Positions 34,539 through 47,504 of a stretch of DNA of 64,000 nucleotides are shown in pieces. The position numbers and the translations under genes were made by a program. The notes under the pieces are model-generated. The model was not told the origin of the DNA. It saw nothing but the letters and a program-made list of their open reading frames with translations, and did no database searches. Numbering within the stretch: the first letter of the stretch is position 1; every line of letters starts with the position of its first letter. The stretch is from Agelaius tricolor (taxonomy: Eukaryota; Chordata; Aves; Passeriformes; Icteridae): assembly GCA_023055355.1 (NCBI GenBank), contig JALJCS010000050.1:372001-436000 (forward strand). Direction: 5' to 3'.

Positions 34539-34997
34539 GCCTGGAGGAGTGGGGGGATCGGCCCAGGCTCTGTGCTTGTTCAGGATCCCCGAGTGCAGCA
34601 AACGGGAGAGTTCCCGGCTCGGAGAGGCCCCGCTCAGAGGGAGTCGCTGGCCCAGGAGAGCTCCAAGGGCTCCTTTTGGAGCGCTGTTTGCAGGGCCCCA
34701 AGAGAGGGGCTTCAGTCCCAGCAATGGCTCATCCTGGCCGCATTGGGCACCAACAGCTTTCTTTGGCAGGGTGAGAACAGGGATCTTGTGCCACTGAGGG
34801 AACAAAACCAGTTCCCAGGGCTGCTGCTAAACGAACCAGGAGCTGGTTGGGCAGCAGCAGTGCCTGGAGCAGACAGTGTTTGTGATGAGCTGCAGAGGAG
34901 CTGAGCCCAGGGGCTGTTGGCCAAGGCCGAGGCCCAAGGAGCATTTCTCAGCTGGCAGGGCGGCCTCAGAAGGGCAGGGGGGAATGCACCAGCACAG
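34539..34997. other. Inner end of right arm, non-repetitive
   Basis: Mirror of 13906-14364. A minus-strand open frame runs from here into the truncated gag without a stop, which is a chance fusion across the junction. Confidence 0.6.
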
Positions 34998-35977
34998 GGC
35001 CATGGAACCAAGGCACCATTGTGACACTGTGGGGCCCTGTGAGACCAAGGGACCATTGTGACACGGGTGGGCCTCATGGAACCAAGGGGACCGTACTGAC
35101 ACTGTGTGGCTCCATGAAATGGAGGGATCATTGTGAAACACAGAGGCCTCATCAAACCAAGGGTCCATTGTGAGACCAGGGGGCCTCATGGCCCCATGGA
35201 GACCATTATGACACTTTGGGGTGTCATGGAACCAAGGGGCCATTGTGAGACTGCAAGACTCCATGGAACCAAAGGTTCATTGTGACATTGCAAGGCCTCA
35301 TGGAACCATGCAAAGACAATTAAGACACTTTACAGCCTCATGGAACCAAGGAGCCATTGTGACACTGAGGGGCACCATGGAATCATGGAGACCATTGTGA
35401 CACTGGGGGTCCCTAGAGAACCAAGGGCCCATAGTGATTTTGTGGGGCCTCGTGAAACCAAGAGGCCTTTGTGACGCTGCAGGGCTGCATGGAACCAAAG
35501 GTCCATTGTGACACTGCAGGGCCTCATTTCATCAGTGGTCCATTGTAACACTGGGCAACCAAAGGAAACCATTGTGACACTGCAGGGCTGCATGGAACCA
35601 AAACTCCAGGGCGACACAGAGTGGCCTCCTGTCATCAATGGTCCATTGTGACATTGCAGGGCTCATGGAACAGAGGAGTCACGCGACATTGTGGGGCCTG
35701 GGGAACCACGGAGACCATTGTGACACTGCAAGGCCTCATGGAATCCTTGGGACCACTGTGACACTGCAGGGCCTTATGACACCTGGGGGCCACTGTGACA
35801 TTGTGGGACCCCATCGAACCTGGGGGCCAGTGTGACACTGCAGGTCTTCTTGTAATCAAGGGGCCATTGTGACACTGCTGGAACCCATGGAATCAAGTCA
35901 CCATTATGACACTGCGGGGCCCCATGGATCCAAGGCACCATTGTGACACTCTGGAGCCCCATAAAACCAAGGGAACA
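34998..35977. repeat. GTGTCACAATGG minisatellite (right)
   Basis: Reverse complement of the left-arm array, seen here as CCATTGTGACACTG units, with several unit-level substitutions and small indels between arms. Confidence 0.85.
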
Positions 35978-36529
35978 CAGAACAGCTCTGGCTGGTTTGG
36001 CCTCCCATGGGCTGCCTGACTGGTCCAAGGGACCTTTGCATGTTGAGGGTCACTTCTCATCTGCTGCTGAAACACTGAGGCTCTGTGCTTTCCTTCCCAA
36101 TGGAAAGAACTGTCCTTCTGCTTCAGGCAGCCATGGCCAGAATTGGGATTTCACCTCCAAATTTCCTTCAGCCCAGGGATTGTTCCCATAGGAATATTGC
36201 CAGGACAAGTCTGTCTAGCAGTGGTTTCACCTCTCATCTGTCCCCAAAACACTGGGGAGGCTCCATGCTCTCCTTCCCATGGGAAAGAACTGTCCTGCTT
36301 CTCCAGGTGCCCATGGCTGAGATTGGGCTTCCACCTCCAAAATTCCCTAAATCCAAAATCTGCTATTACAGACAAGTCTGGCTGGCCTTGGCCTACTGAG
36401 GCTCTCACCTGCCTTCCAAAACTTTCGAGCTCTGTGCTTTCCTTCCTGTGGAAAAGAACTGTCCTTCTCAGCCAGGTGCCCATGGCCACAATTGGGATTG
36501 CACCTCCAACATTGCCTGTTGTGACAGAC
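35978..36529. repeat. Tandem repeat, about 180-bp unit (right)
   Basis: Mirror of 12360-12925, about 14 bp shorter because of small indels. Confidence 0.75.
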
Positions 36530-36813
36530 TGGAGGAGATTGTTGGCTCCAAACATTTTGTGTGTGGGGGAGGAAGGGGCAGGTCGGGCCTTGCCCTGTAA
36601 GCCCAGCCCTGCCCTGCCCTGTGACCCCAATGCCCCCAGGGGCCTCCAGTGGGTTTACGGTTTCTACCTGAACCGCGGCACACTGAACCCCCAGCACCGC
36701 CGTCCGAGCCTGGGCACTGGGGCCCTCTTGGCTCTACTCAGTGCTGCTGCTGTACTCGGGGCACCCCAAACCCCAGTAGGGACCCGTGTCCCCCCACTCC
36801 AGGGATTGTGCGC
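36530..36813. other. Right-arm flank of the 577-bp deletion
   Basis: Mirror of about 12076-12359. Near 36806-36813 it carries the single GCGCACA where the left arm has two copies 577 bp apart. Confidence 0.6.
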
Positions 36814-37360
36814 ACACCACCGCTCCTCCCCAGACGGCGTGGAGGAGGAGGAGGTCAGCTCCATTGTCCTGAAGAGCTGGGTCTTCTTTCCTCACAAGAG
36901 TCTCTGAGTAGACGCCTGTTGGTTTCAGGTTCATAATCTTTATACTGCTCTTGGCCCACTCTGGTTAGGGTGATGAAGGAAAAAAGTTCTGACCAGGATC
37001 TTTGATATTATCTTAGGTTCTCTTTGTTTAGAGGTGTTATTTTGATTCTTTATTTGCATGGTGGTTCGTTGTTCTAGGAGTTTTTGTTATGTAATCCTTT
37101 TCTGCTAAGTCTTATGGGAGTATCCTATTTGCTTATTAGGTGATGTAATCATCCTCTTTATGGTCTCGGGTGGTTTGCCATTTTAGATGAGAGTGGAAGC
37201 AGCGGGGGGAATACCCGACAGTAAGGGGATTTACATAATTATAAAACCTTTAAAAAGCAATTAAAACTAACACCGGCACTTTACATAACTATAAAACATT
37301 AAACAAACAATCTATACCTATCATTGGAACTTTCTATTAACTCCTTTAACAATGTATTCT
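36814..37360 (-). mobile_element. LTR-like promoter segment (right)
   Basis: Mirror of 10941-11498, with a TATA-like AATATTTATAC-type element diverged to AATCTTTATACTGC (about 36935-36950). Limits approximate. Confidence 0.35.
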
Positions 37361-38297
37361 CTACAACACTCTGGGAAGTTGTGGAACCAAGGGGATCATT
37401 GTGGCACTGTTGGGGCCCATGGAACCAAGGGGCCAGTGTGCAAACAAGAGGCCATTGTGAGCCTGTGGGGTGTAACAGCCCAGAACACTGAAATGCTGCA
37501 GGTAACCAAAGGCTCCTTTACTCGAGTTTGGTGCACAGCAGGAACACCAGCCAGATATTCTCAAGAGGTCAAAAGGACACAGAATTTTGCTGGCAAAGTA
37601 CAAAAACACAAGAAACTTTGGAAGAGGATTAAATGCAACATCCAATTACACAGAAAACACTTATCATAGCAGTAACTTCATTAACTTAGCTCATTTAACC
37701 TAGAAATCATTGAACACGTAAACTGCTGAGGTGCCCAAAAAATGGTGCATATAAAGAGCATTAGAAGGAGAAGAAAGAGAGAGAGACAGAAAGACAGAAG
37801 CTCTATAGAAAGACACACATATGACTATCAGTTCCTAGGGTTCCAGTGTGGGTGAGACACAAACCCCAGGAGAAGGCAGAGTCCATACCAGGGGCTGACC
37901 TTGTGCTCCGTGTTTTTAAGCCCCCGGGCCTTTGTGGGCCTGCCCCCAGGTGGGATTTCTGATGGCTCAGGCAATCAGGGCTGGGTTAGCACTGTCCCCA
38001 CTGTGTGACTGATTGACAGCTCATCCCACGGTGTCTCAGGACATTGATCTCATCCAGCCTCTGACAGTGACCATGGTGACACCGCGGAACCTCATGGAAC
38101 CATGGGTCGGTTGTGACCAGGTGGGTCCAAGGACACCACGGTGACACTGGGGAACCTCATGGGAACAAGTGGCCATTGTGACGCTGTGGATCCCCATGGA
38201 ACCAAGGGAACATGGAACAGGCTGATGCCTTCAGTTTTAGCTGTCATATCTCCAGATTCTGTACTGCATTAGTCTGTAACTCTGGACTTCATACAGA
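37361..38297. other. Mixed repeat remnants, right arm
   Basis: Mirror of 10009-10940: stray minisatellite units near 37380-37480 and 38070-38200, a GA-rich run near 37757-37800, no gene seen. Confidence 0.45.
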
Positions 38298-38655
38298 GTG
38301 TTAGCAAGTTCTCTTCACAGTGTAGTCAGACAAAACAATCCTTTTCCAGCCCCAGAACCAGATGCTGTTGCAGCTTCAGGCCCCAAAAGTGCAAACAATA
38401 GCAAATTGAGGAGAGCAAACTGGGAGGATGGGACTGCATCACCTGAGGCTGGAATTGGACATTTAACCCCAATATTTAAATGGACCAAACCTTATAAAAG
38501 TGGGAAAACTCCTGACCAGTCATCCATTTTGAGTCTAGCCTTGGCTGGGCTCTTGTCCTGCTCAAGGGGAATCCTTTGAAGGCCTTGTAATAAATCCCTA
38601 CTTTATTCCTTTAACTCTGCCCAGCCTCTGTTCCAGGGAGCCTCTCCAGGCATCA
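38298..38655 (+). mobile_element. Solo LTR-like element, right arm
   Basis: Mirror of 9651-10008. TATAAAA at 38493-38499 and AATAAA at 38589-38594, starting TGTTAGCAAG and ending about GGCA. Confidence 0.5.
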
Positions 38656-39230
38656 AGCTGATCAGTGCCCGCAGAGCAAAGGATTGCTCAGGAAGTCTCC
38701 CTCACCCTCGCACAGTCCCATCTGACCAGGGCAAAAATCCAGTGGGGAGGAGAACATTATCTTGGGCCCTGGAAGGTGTGTTCTGCCTTTGCTTTGCACT
38801 TCCTTTCCTTGGACATTTGTGACATCTCCTTTGAGGAACTGAGGCTCATGGAGTTGCCACCAAATCTCCCATGGGGCTCCTCAGAGTGCACAAAGCCCAA
38901 AGGAGCTGCACCTCGACCAGAATTAGCTTCAAGAATTAGTTTTGTCAGGAGTGGAATTAATGAAAAAGATTTCAATGAACAATTACATTAAATTTTTTTC
39001 CCCCATTTTCAGGATTTTCTCTCCTTAGTTTTCTTTCCATAAGAAGCAATATAACATTATTTTCTAATTGATATTGAAGCAGGGTGTTCCCTAAGGAAGT
39101 CTTGATTGGTAGGAAAGGTCTTCCTTGAGGTCAGGCACTGCCTCTATGGATAAAACTTTGCTTCTCATATTTCCAATACTGCTATTTCTCTGCTGGGCCT
39201 CCGGGCACCTGCATCCCTTTTCACCTTCTA
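38656..39230. other. Unassigned sequence, right arm
   Basis: Mirror of 9076-9650. No gene recognised. Confidence 0.4.
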
Positions 39231-39761
39231 GAAGGCAGTAATTTGCGTCTCAGCTGCTTTTATTTTTTGGGACAGGAATGATGTTTTCTGTGGTGGTGAA
39301 ACAGCAGCCAAAGGCCGACAAACTGAATCCTGACCTGAGCCGACAGAAGCCATGAGAAAGCTGACAACTCTTTGTGAGAACAGAGCTGTGCAGCAGTGAA
39401 AAACAACTTGTTTTTCCTGAGAAAGAGCTCTAGGACTGTGCAAAACAACCAACTTTCCCTGAAAAAGAGCTCTAGGACTGTGATAAACACTAAAACCGCA
39501 TAAACTGTTTTTTCACTCTTAGATAGAAAAATGCAAACTATCTCTCACAAACAACTTTTCCTGCACTTACACACCAGGGGTTTGAGTGACCAATCAATCA
39601 CCTGTGGGTAAACCATCTCCAAACACATTCTGCACATCAGCCCAACACAGGAGAAGCAAATGAGATAAGCATTGTTTTCCTTTTTCTCTGAGGCTTCTCA
39701 GCTTTCCAGGAGAAAAATCCTGGGCGGAGGGATTATTTTCAGAGAATGTGAATGCCCCAGT
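39231..39761 (-). mobile_element. Solo LTR, passerine ERVK-like (right)
   Basis: Mirror of 8541-9075, with the same internal blocks in reverse complement and a TTTATT (poly(A) signal on the minus strand) near 39260. Confidence 0.5.
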
Positions 39762-39833
39762 GTTAGAGATGAGTAATGAGATGGTTGGCTCTCCCAATTA
39801 AAGGGTGAACATGGTAAGTATGTTAAGAGAAGT

Positions 39834-40246
39834 TGTACAGATGTAGAGTTCTGTTACTGCAATGTGTCCCCCCCGCCCAGCATTGTTATCCCGGGATGAT
39901 CTTGGTAGTGCGGGCATTTGGGGAGGGGCAGATTGTTCCTAAGAGGCACGGCTTAGCAACAGCTGAGCTCCAATCCAGTTCCAGGAAAGCAGTCTGCACC
40001 AATGGACAGCGACCAAGAGTCAAGAGACAGCCTTTGGGAGGAGCTAGGGCTGCCTGTGTCAACAGCAAGGATATAAAAGGGAGAGCAGCCATTGTGTGGA
40101 TGAGCCAGCCACGTGGCTACCAGCCACAAAGTGGGGGAGGCTCCCAGCACTGTCACTTTTTCCTTATTTAGTCCCTTTGTTGTAAGTTTTGTTAAGTTTT
40201 TAATAGACCTTTCAAAATTTTGAGACGTGAACAGTCATTTCTCACA
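39834..40246 (+). mobile_element. LTR-like segment, right arm
   Basis: Mirror of 8056-8468. Starts TGTACAG, has TATAAAA at 40072-40078 and ends TCTCACA. No target duplication visible. Confidence 0.45.
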
Positions 40247-40553
40247 GGGAGAAAAGGTTTTAAAAGAAAGGGGTTTTTTTAAATTATTTTTTTTCTTTAA
40301 AACCCAGGCCATGCCGACTTCTCTCACAGTGAACCACAGCCTTTCTCACCACCTGCACAGCCACCCCCTACTCAACCCATTCCCCCTGGACTCTGCACAA
40401 CTCCCAACACACCATTTGTCTGGGGGAAAGCACAGACTGTGTCAAGGCAGCAGAGCCCAGACCTGGCCTGACTTCCCCGGGTCACTGGAAAGGAGGAAAT
40501 CCAGACCCACGGACACACACACACAGACACAGAGCAAAGCTTTGCTCAAAGGG

Positions 40554-40559
40554 TTTATT
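40554..40559 (-). terminator. Polyadenylation signal of the small-peptide gene (right)
   Basis: TTTATT on the plus strand, AATAAA in gene sense, at the position matching 7743-7748. Confidence 0.6.
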
Positions 40560-40773
40560 GACTATTGATTGATTATTCTTCAGAGGAAATGGCCCAGGGC
40601 TCAAAGGGTTCAGGGGGTTCCTGCAGGGATGATCATCTCCTCATGCCACTGGAGAGGAAAAAGGACACTGGTCCTTGCAAGCCTAAAAGACAAAGCCCAG
40701 AAGGTGACCTCTGGAGCCCACTGGGCCATGGCTGGGCTTTGTCCCCAGCCCTGTCCCTGCAGGCACGGCTCAC

Positions 40774-42049
40774 CTAGGCATCCAGAGAGGCAGCCAGGCG
40801 CTTCTGCCGCAGGAGAGCCCGCAGCTCTTCAGCCACAGGGGGCTGGGGACAAAGGCAGCGTTAGAGACACACTGGGGGCACTGGGCTGCACTGGGAGGCA
40901 GGGGAGAGCAGGGGCGCCTTGGGGAAGGGGCTGTGGGAGCAATGGGGTGCAGGAGCTGCTGTGCTGCTGCCCAGAAGCACTGGGCTCCTGGCCAAGAGGC
41001 ACAGCTGGGGCAGGGGCTGCGTCCTGGCTCATCCAGGGGCTCCTGGGCTGACAGGGATGGGAATGCAGCAGGGCCCTGGGCAAAGGCTTCCCTGGGGAGC
41101 AGCCCTGGGGCAGGGCATTGTCTGGGCTGTCAGGAGGGGTGCACTGGGCTCTGCTGGGACAGACTGGGATGGCCTGGGCTGTGCTGGCCAGGCAAGGGGA
41201 GGCTCTGACAGCGGCAGAACTCGTGGTACCCACCAGAGGCGTCTCCAGGACCGCGACATTGTCTAAATCCAACTGCAGAGAGACCAGGAGACCTCGCTGG
41301 TCACTGGGATGTCCCCGGTGCCAGCAAGGGATGGGGGGACACCACTGCCCCCCAATGCCCTGAGGGGATGCCCTCCCATGCCAGCAGCCCACTCACCTCC
41401 CGCAGATCATCTTGGGTTCCCTCCAGGAGTGCCTGGAAAGAAGAACAAAGGCTGGGTCTGGACTGGACCTTGTGGGGCTGGGGGGGACACGGGTGCAGGG
41501 AGCAGGGCACAGGCAGAGGGATGGGAATTCAGGGCCTCCAAGGAGATCTGTTTGAGCTGGGGGGAGACCCAAAGACACTGATCTGGGGTCACTTGAGGGC
41601 TCAGGGGACAGGGCTGGGGGTGTGGAAGGAGCAGGTGTGAGGTACAGGGGAGGAGAAAGAAACTGAGGTGTAGGGACATGGGTGGGCAAGGGAGGGACTT
41701 GGTGGTGACAGGAGAATGAGGACAGGTGGGGACAAAACCAACGGGACTGGGAGATGGTGTGGGAGTGGGGGTGAGTCAGGGAATTGTACAGGGGGACCCC
41801 TCTGCAGTGGCCAGGAAGAAAAGCAAAGGATTGAGGGGGGACATGGAAGGAAAGGCCTCAGGAATGGTCAGTGGGAGGGCGTTTGGGGACCCTGAATGGG
41901 ACACAGAGGAGGGACCAAAAGGGTGGGAAGGGAGGCCAGAAAGGGCAGGATGTGGGGACAGCGTTTGGCTGGTGCCTCACCTTGGCCTGTGCCGGGGGGC
42001 ACAGCAGGATGGAGAAGAGCAGGGCCACGCTGAGCACAGCCACCTTCAT
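40774..42049 (-). CDS. Small secreted peptide, 70 residues, four coding exons (right copy)
   Basis: Exons on the minus strand: 41981-42049, 41397-41432, 41234-41272 and 40774-40842. All lengths, phases and GT/AG sites match the left copy. Comparing the 213 coding bases, I see one difference, a synonymous GAA/GAG in exon 2, so both arms encode the same 70-residue precursor (signal peptide, cysteine-free mature part, RQKR near the C-terminus). Introns and flanks show more changes, including a 5-bp net difference within intron 1. The TATA-like box (about 42102-42110) and poly(A) signal are kept. Identical proteins may reflect selection, recency or gene conversion. Family not recognised. Confidence 0.65.
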
Positions 42050-42110
42050 CTTCCTCTGGCTCTGGGCAGCGCTGCCTGAGGCTGCAGCAGGTGAGGAGCA
42101 CCTTTATCCC

Positions 42111-43919
42111 TGCCGGGACTCCTCCCTGCACCCTCCCTGCCAGCCCCCAGGCCAAAGCCCGGCTTGGCACAGCCCCCAGCCCTGGCCACAAGCCCAGCCC
42201 TGGCACAGAGTCCACCCCACCCCACCTGTGGCACGGATCCAGCCCCCTTGCCCGGCATCCCTCCAGCTTCCTGCACGGGGCAGCTGCCCCTGGAAGGGCC
42301 CAGGCACCTGGGGGGCCAAGGGGGGCAGGCAGGGAGCCAAAGGCACCTGGGGACCCTGTGGGGACAGCCCCCAGTCCAACACAATCCATCCTCCAACAGC
42401 CCCCAGTGCCAGATCCCCCATCTCCTGCTGCCCCTCCCCTGCCAGAGCTTTCCCTGGGGGACACCCCAGAGCTGAGCCCGGCCCCAAACCCAACATGTGG
42501 GAGAACAAGGGGAACAAGGCACATGGGATCAGGTGGCTGATTGGCATCTCAGTCACTGCAGACACTGGGGAGCACTGGGCAATGCTGAACACCTGCAGAC
42601 AAGGCTGAGGCCTGGGGAATGCCTCAGGAGTGACAATTCCCACATCCACACAACCCGATAGCCCTTTCCCTGCAGATGTCAAACCCCACCAAGCTCCATG
42701 CCCACAGCACTGTCCCGAGGGGAATATGCCCTGCCCTGCCCCTCATCCTGTCACACCTGCAGCCACCGAGCCCTCCCAGAGCACCTGGGTCATGGCCTTG
42801 GCTCTGGGCCCAGGCCAGCACTGGCCCTGAGCAGGATGTGCCCATCCCAGGCACAGGGGGAAGTGGGCACCTGTCCCCAGGCAGCCACTCGGAGCTAATT
42901 GGGGTAACAGAGGTGCCCTGTGAGGAGGAGGGGTGTTGGTGCCCTGCCAGCCTCTCTGACAAGCCCTGTTTACCCAGGCCCTGAGGCACCAGGAGCACAT
43001 TCAGACATCTTGGGCTTCCAGGAAGGAAAATCCACAGTGAAGTGGTTCCTGAGAGCTGTCCATGGCTGTGATTCCTGTTTGACATTCCAGGGCATTAGTG
43101 AAGGGTTCTGCACATCTCTTTCCCCAGGGACAATGTGCATCCATCAGAGAAGTGTTATGGCCCAGCTGGGAAAACATTTCACGCCACTGCCTTGATTGTT
43201 TGCTCTGGAACTCACCCAAGGAGGCGCAGGGCCCATGGGGAAAAATTTTCCTCAGGGGTTTTGCTGCTTTGTGCCCTTGGAGGAGAGACCAGAGTGTCCT
43301 CATGGGGGATTCTTGACCAGATGGACAAGAGCTGTGATGTCATTGGTTTTCTGAGGTCACCTTGGAGAGAAATTGAGGAAGTGTCTGCAGGACCCTCAAC
43401 AGTGAATGAATGGATGAAGGAGATTCTCACTGTCCTGACCCACTATCCAGCAAAACCACAGCCAAGGGAAGAGGCCTGGTGGAATCAGGGGGGAAGGAGA
43501 CCTCGTTGAGCCTGGTGCACACTGGGCACTGTGGGGTGATCCCCTGCTGGTGTCCCAGCTGTCAGTGCAATACCACTGCTCTGATAAGACTGGGTCCTTA
43601 AGAAACAAAAGAAGTGTTCAAGCTCAGGGGAAGGGGGGATCTGGTCGCACTTCTCTTCTCTGGCAGTTTCTCTCCCAGGGGGGACATTACATGAGAATTG
43701 GGATGCGGTAAAGGACAGGGCTGAGGGCAGCTGCTCCCTCTCTCTCTGGGCTTCGCAGGAGGACGCTGGGAGCTGCTGCCTGGGAAAAGGAATTGGTTGC
43801 TGCGGGTGGCCAGAGCAGCTTCCCCAGGCAGGCGCTGTCAGGCGCCTGCAGCACCGAAAGCGTCTCCACTTGGGGCTGCCTTGACAACTGCCCCAGCCCA
43901 GCAGACGCCTGAGCCCGGA
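42111..43919. other. No gene recognised between small-peptide gene and LTR (right)
   Basis: Mirror of 4379-6186; G+C-rich with only shadow frames. Confidence 0.5.
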
Positions 43920-44430
43920 TGGTGCAATCAAAGCCTCACCAGAGGGACGAGAGGACTCCTCGCAGAGCAGATCCAGCCGGGTTTAGTAAGGGAAAATCCA
44001 AGGGCCCAGCTGCAGTGAGGGGGAAGAGGGAAACAGGAGCAAGCAGGAACACAACCTCTGCTGAAGGGAACCAGAGGCAAAGAGCCAGGAGCAGGGCTGG
44101 GGCCAGGGTATATAACTGGAGGAAGGCAGGAGGGCTCGGGGTACAAATTATCCAATGGGGAAGGGAGTCAGGGCTGGAGTTAAGGTGGGGTGACACGGGA
44201 CGCACCAATGGGGGAGCAGAGTGGGAGGGGTCTCTCAGGAAAGCCAATGGAGGAACGGGGAGTACAGAACATTCTGGAACTGGGGGACGAGCAGCAGTCG
44301 ATTGACAACAGCACATTCACATAAACAAGCAAAGAACCATGGGGAATTGCACCAGTCTCTCACCTTAACTTAAACAGTGGTGTTCTCCAATGACATCCCA
44401 GGTTTGTCTTCTCCATGCCTATGTCTCACA
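43920..44430 (-). mobile_element. 3' LTR of the class II ERV (right)
   Basis: Mirror of 3868-4378: polypurine tract (seen as CTCCCCCTTTTTTT at about 44431-44445), TG start, TATATA near 44109-44114 and inverted CCAAT boxes. Confidence 0.8.
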
Positions 44431-44517
44431 TCTCCCCCTTTTTTTATTTATTAAATAAACATTTCCCAGTCTTTTGTGAATTCTTTTCTTAAAACACATC
44501 AGTGCTGCTCAAACGAT

Positions 44518-45726
44518 AACAACTATGAGAAGGACGCACAATAAACTTTTAAGAATGGGGGCACCCACACAGGGAGGCTCCAATGCATGAGAATTTTGTC
44601 CATCATGTCCACAACTTTATTTTCAGTAAGAAGAGTCTTCATTTGCTCTTGCATTTGTTTGATGGTGGCCTGGATCGATGTGCTTTTCCATGACAGGTTA
44701 AAACAACAAAGTCCTTTGAAATCTTCACAACCATGGCCACGGGAGAGCAGCAGGAAGTCGATGGCCGCTCTGTTCTGAAGGGTGGCATGTCTGGTGGTTT
44801 CCTCGTCCGCTAGAAGGTCTGATAAGGCAGCGGATGTAGCCTTGGTCTGCTTACTAAGCCAGCACTCCAGGTGAGAAAGCTCACCGAGGGCCTTCGAGCT
44901 GCAACCCATGGTAGAAAGATGGAAACAGCGACCCTCTTCGTCTTGCCCCAATTATAAATTTGGCCATCACAATTTTGATTGAATTGGGAGTACGATCTTT
45001 TCTGGGGCGCCAATTGAGTTTCTTGTTTCCAATTTTTAATTTGGGTAGTGTTTGGGGTGAGGGTAGTAAGCTGGCCAAGACTGCAGGGGCCCCCTTTGAT
45101 CTTCAAGGGGATCCCTGCCCACTCCCTGTCACCACAGATGAGAAACACTCCCTTGGGAAGCACTCTGGGAAACGGAGAGGACTTAGATAATGTTTTGGCA
45201 GTATAATTGCACCAGTCAACATCATTGTATCTCTTATCTTTTGGTGATATATCTTTTCTCACTATCATCTGTGGTTCAGATTTCTCATGCCAATTTTGTT
45301 GGGGTGGCTTGTTGAAAAAGTTGACACAAGAAGTCGCTTTGAGGAGCCCGGTAGGTCTAGTTCTTGGAGCTCCTGAGGTGCATGGGGTAAGATCTTCATC
45401 CACTCGTCCCAGGTGTCGACCAGGGTGGGCTTCTTACCTGCACAGGGATATTCATTTGGTGACAGGGGGATTCCCACCAGACATGTAGACAGCGGGTCTT
45501 TTGCAGCTCCCATGGCCGTGCAAAAGTTATCCTGCTTGAGAGATTTCCCCAGTGTGACCCATAGGTTTTCTGTTGGTTGTGGCACGACCCATCCAACCGC
45601 TGTTTGGATGCACAGGAGCACAGTGACGGTGGCAGCAGCTGTTAAGGTATTTCGGGGTGTCCTGGGATTGGCCATCTGGTCCTCCAGTGAGTCAGGTATC
45701 GACTGTTCGAGCACTGATAGAAACAT
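44518..45726 (-). pseudogene. env: Class II ERV env remnant, alpharetrovirus-like (right)
   Basis: Mirror of the left env: pieces 45726-45265, 45403-44810 and 44951-44523 in three frames, with the same two frame changes. The TM C-x6-C-C motif and preceding LQNRAAIDFLLL block are kept. Substitutions between arms are scattered and mostly missense. The TM ends a few residues after a short hydrophobic stretch, as on the left. Non-functional. Confidence 0.85.
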
Positions 45727-45744
45727 GAATGGTCAAGTTAGTTG

Positions 45745-47334
45745 TCACTGTAATTTTCTTCGTTTTGTCCCTATGGAAGGGAGGGCGAGGGATTGGCAAT
45801 TGGGGCAGGTGGAGAGAATAGCCTTGGCTTGGTCTCTGGAAATCTTAAATTGACCTACTAAAGCTGGAGCATTCTGAGGGAAGAATGCATGGCTTAGACG
45901 AGCCTGTTGAAAGACATGTGGTGCAGCGGGGGAAATGTGGGTGGCACTTGCTGCCATTGCTAACAAGTCTGCTCTCCAGCTGCCCTCAGTGATGTATCTT
46001 GGCAGCTCTGTGTGCAACCGGACGTGCAGGATGTGATAAGGTTGCTCTCTGTGGGAGATGAACCAAATTAATTCAGAGAGCAAGCTGTAGAATTTTTTAT
46101 TTTGGACTTCCTTGATCAGGGCACGCTCTGCCCGCTCTGCTATCCCAGTGACATATGCAGAACCTGTGACTGAATTGAAGGGTTGTTGGAATGTTCGAAA
46201 CGCCCTCACAGCTGCAGCAAGTTCTGCAGTCTGGGGGGAACCTTCAACAACCTGGATATCAGACTCCCACTTCTGAGTGTCCGGGTCCCTCCAGGTGAAC
46301 ACTGACTGGTGAGATTTGCCTGGACCGTCAGTGAACTCCGTGATAGCGTTTTTGAGTGGAGTTTTACTTTTATCTGATTTTGGGGCCAAATGCAGTGAAT
46401 CTTGAAAAAGTCTGTGTTTAGGATAATGAATTGAAGTTTTTCCAGGATAGCTGTCTAATGGAATTTGCAGATGTTCATCTGTTTGTAATAGAGAATCCAA
46501 TTGTTCCAAAGTATAAGGGAGGTAAATGCACGCCGGATCACAAGCTGTGAGGGTCTGGAGGTGATGTCGGCCTTTAATAATAAGTTTGGATACAAGTTCT
46601 GGTGGGGTGGTAACTGTTTGATGTGGTTGGTGCGGCAGAAAAAGCCACTCGATGATGATGAGTGGGGTTTTTCAAGTGTCATCCCACTGAAAGAGCAGCA
46701 CATGGAAGTTTGGGCACTTACCAAAAATACCAAGGCTGAGGGGAAGGGACCGGTCTGTCCGATGTGCCTGGCGGTGTTTGATGGCGCTGGCGACTCTCTC
46801 CAAAGCCTCCCAGGCTTCTGGCGTTAGCGAGCGTGGGGAAGCCAGGTCGCCGTCTCCTCGTAGAAGGTCGAAGAGCGGTGCCAGTTCTTCTGTGGTGAGG
46901 CCCAGGAGAGGTCGGATCCACGTGATGATGCCGCACAGCTGTTGCGTGTCTCTTAATGTCTGGGGGTGCTCGTTGATGGACAGAGTTTGAGGCACGATGG
47001 TCCTTCCTGTGATTAAAAACCCGAGGTACTTCCATGGGCTCCATAGCTGGATTTTTTCCTGAGCTATCTGAAACCCCGCGCTTTCGACAGCTGTGACAGT
47101 CTTGGAAAGTTCTGCGTCTGAGTAAGACTTGGTGGAAGCACAGATTGGTACATCGTCCATGTAATGTAGGTGTGAGACTCTGTCCAAAGTTTCTCTCATC
47201 TGCCTCACAATCGTCATTGGGGACCACTGAAGAAAAGCCCCTTGTCTGAAGTTTCTGGCCCTGGTGGAGAAAGTTACATGCCAAGGGCCCCGAGACCCGA
47301 GCACAGCTGCTGGCATTGCTAAGCTATTGTTCAC
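45745..47334 (-). pseudogene. pol: Class II ERV pol remnant: RT, RNase H, integrase zinc domain (right)
   Basis: Mirror of 902-2491 in one frame. Here codon CGA is kept where the left arm has a stop, so the RT part is open from 47334 to 46675, but a private TGA at 46672-46674 (TCA on the left) interrupts before RNase H. The frame then continues to 45745. YMDD is present, the following residues differ from the left copy, and the integrase core is missing, as on the left. Confidence 0.85.
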
Positions 47335-47504
47335 AGGTGTGTTTGCTGTATGCTACACTGAACCCAATGAAAGGAAGAAGGGGGCCCCTTGCCTTTTTGC
47401 AACAATAGCCTTGGAAGTTGTCCCACCTCTCGGCCTGGCTGGACTTCTCCTGAGTTTTGGGTGGTCCCCCACAGAAGACCCCTCACTTGTCTTACAGCCG
47501 CCGT

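Noticed and set aside
34371..34805. Open frame crossing from right arm into gag as a fusion protein
   Set aside because: It spans a rearrangement junction, and the arm part has no counterpart protein in the left arm beyond the same shadow frame.
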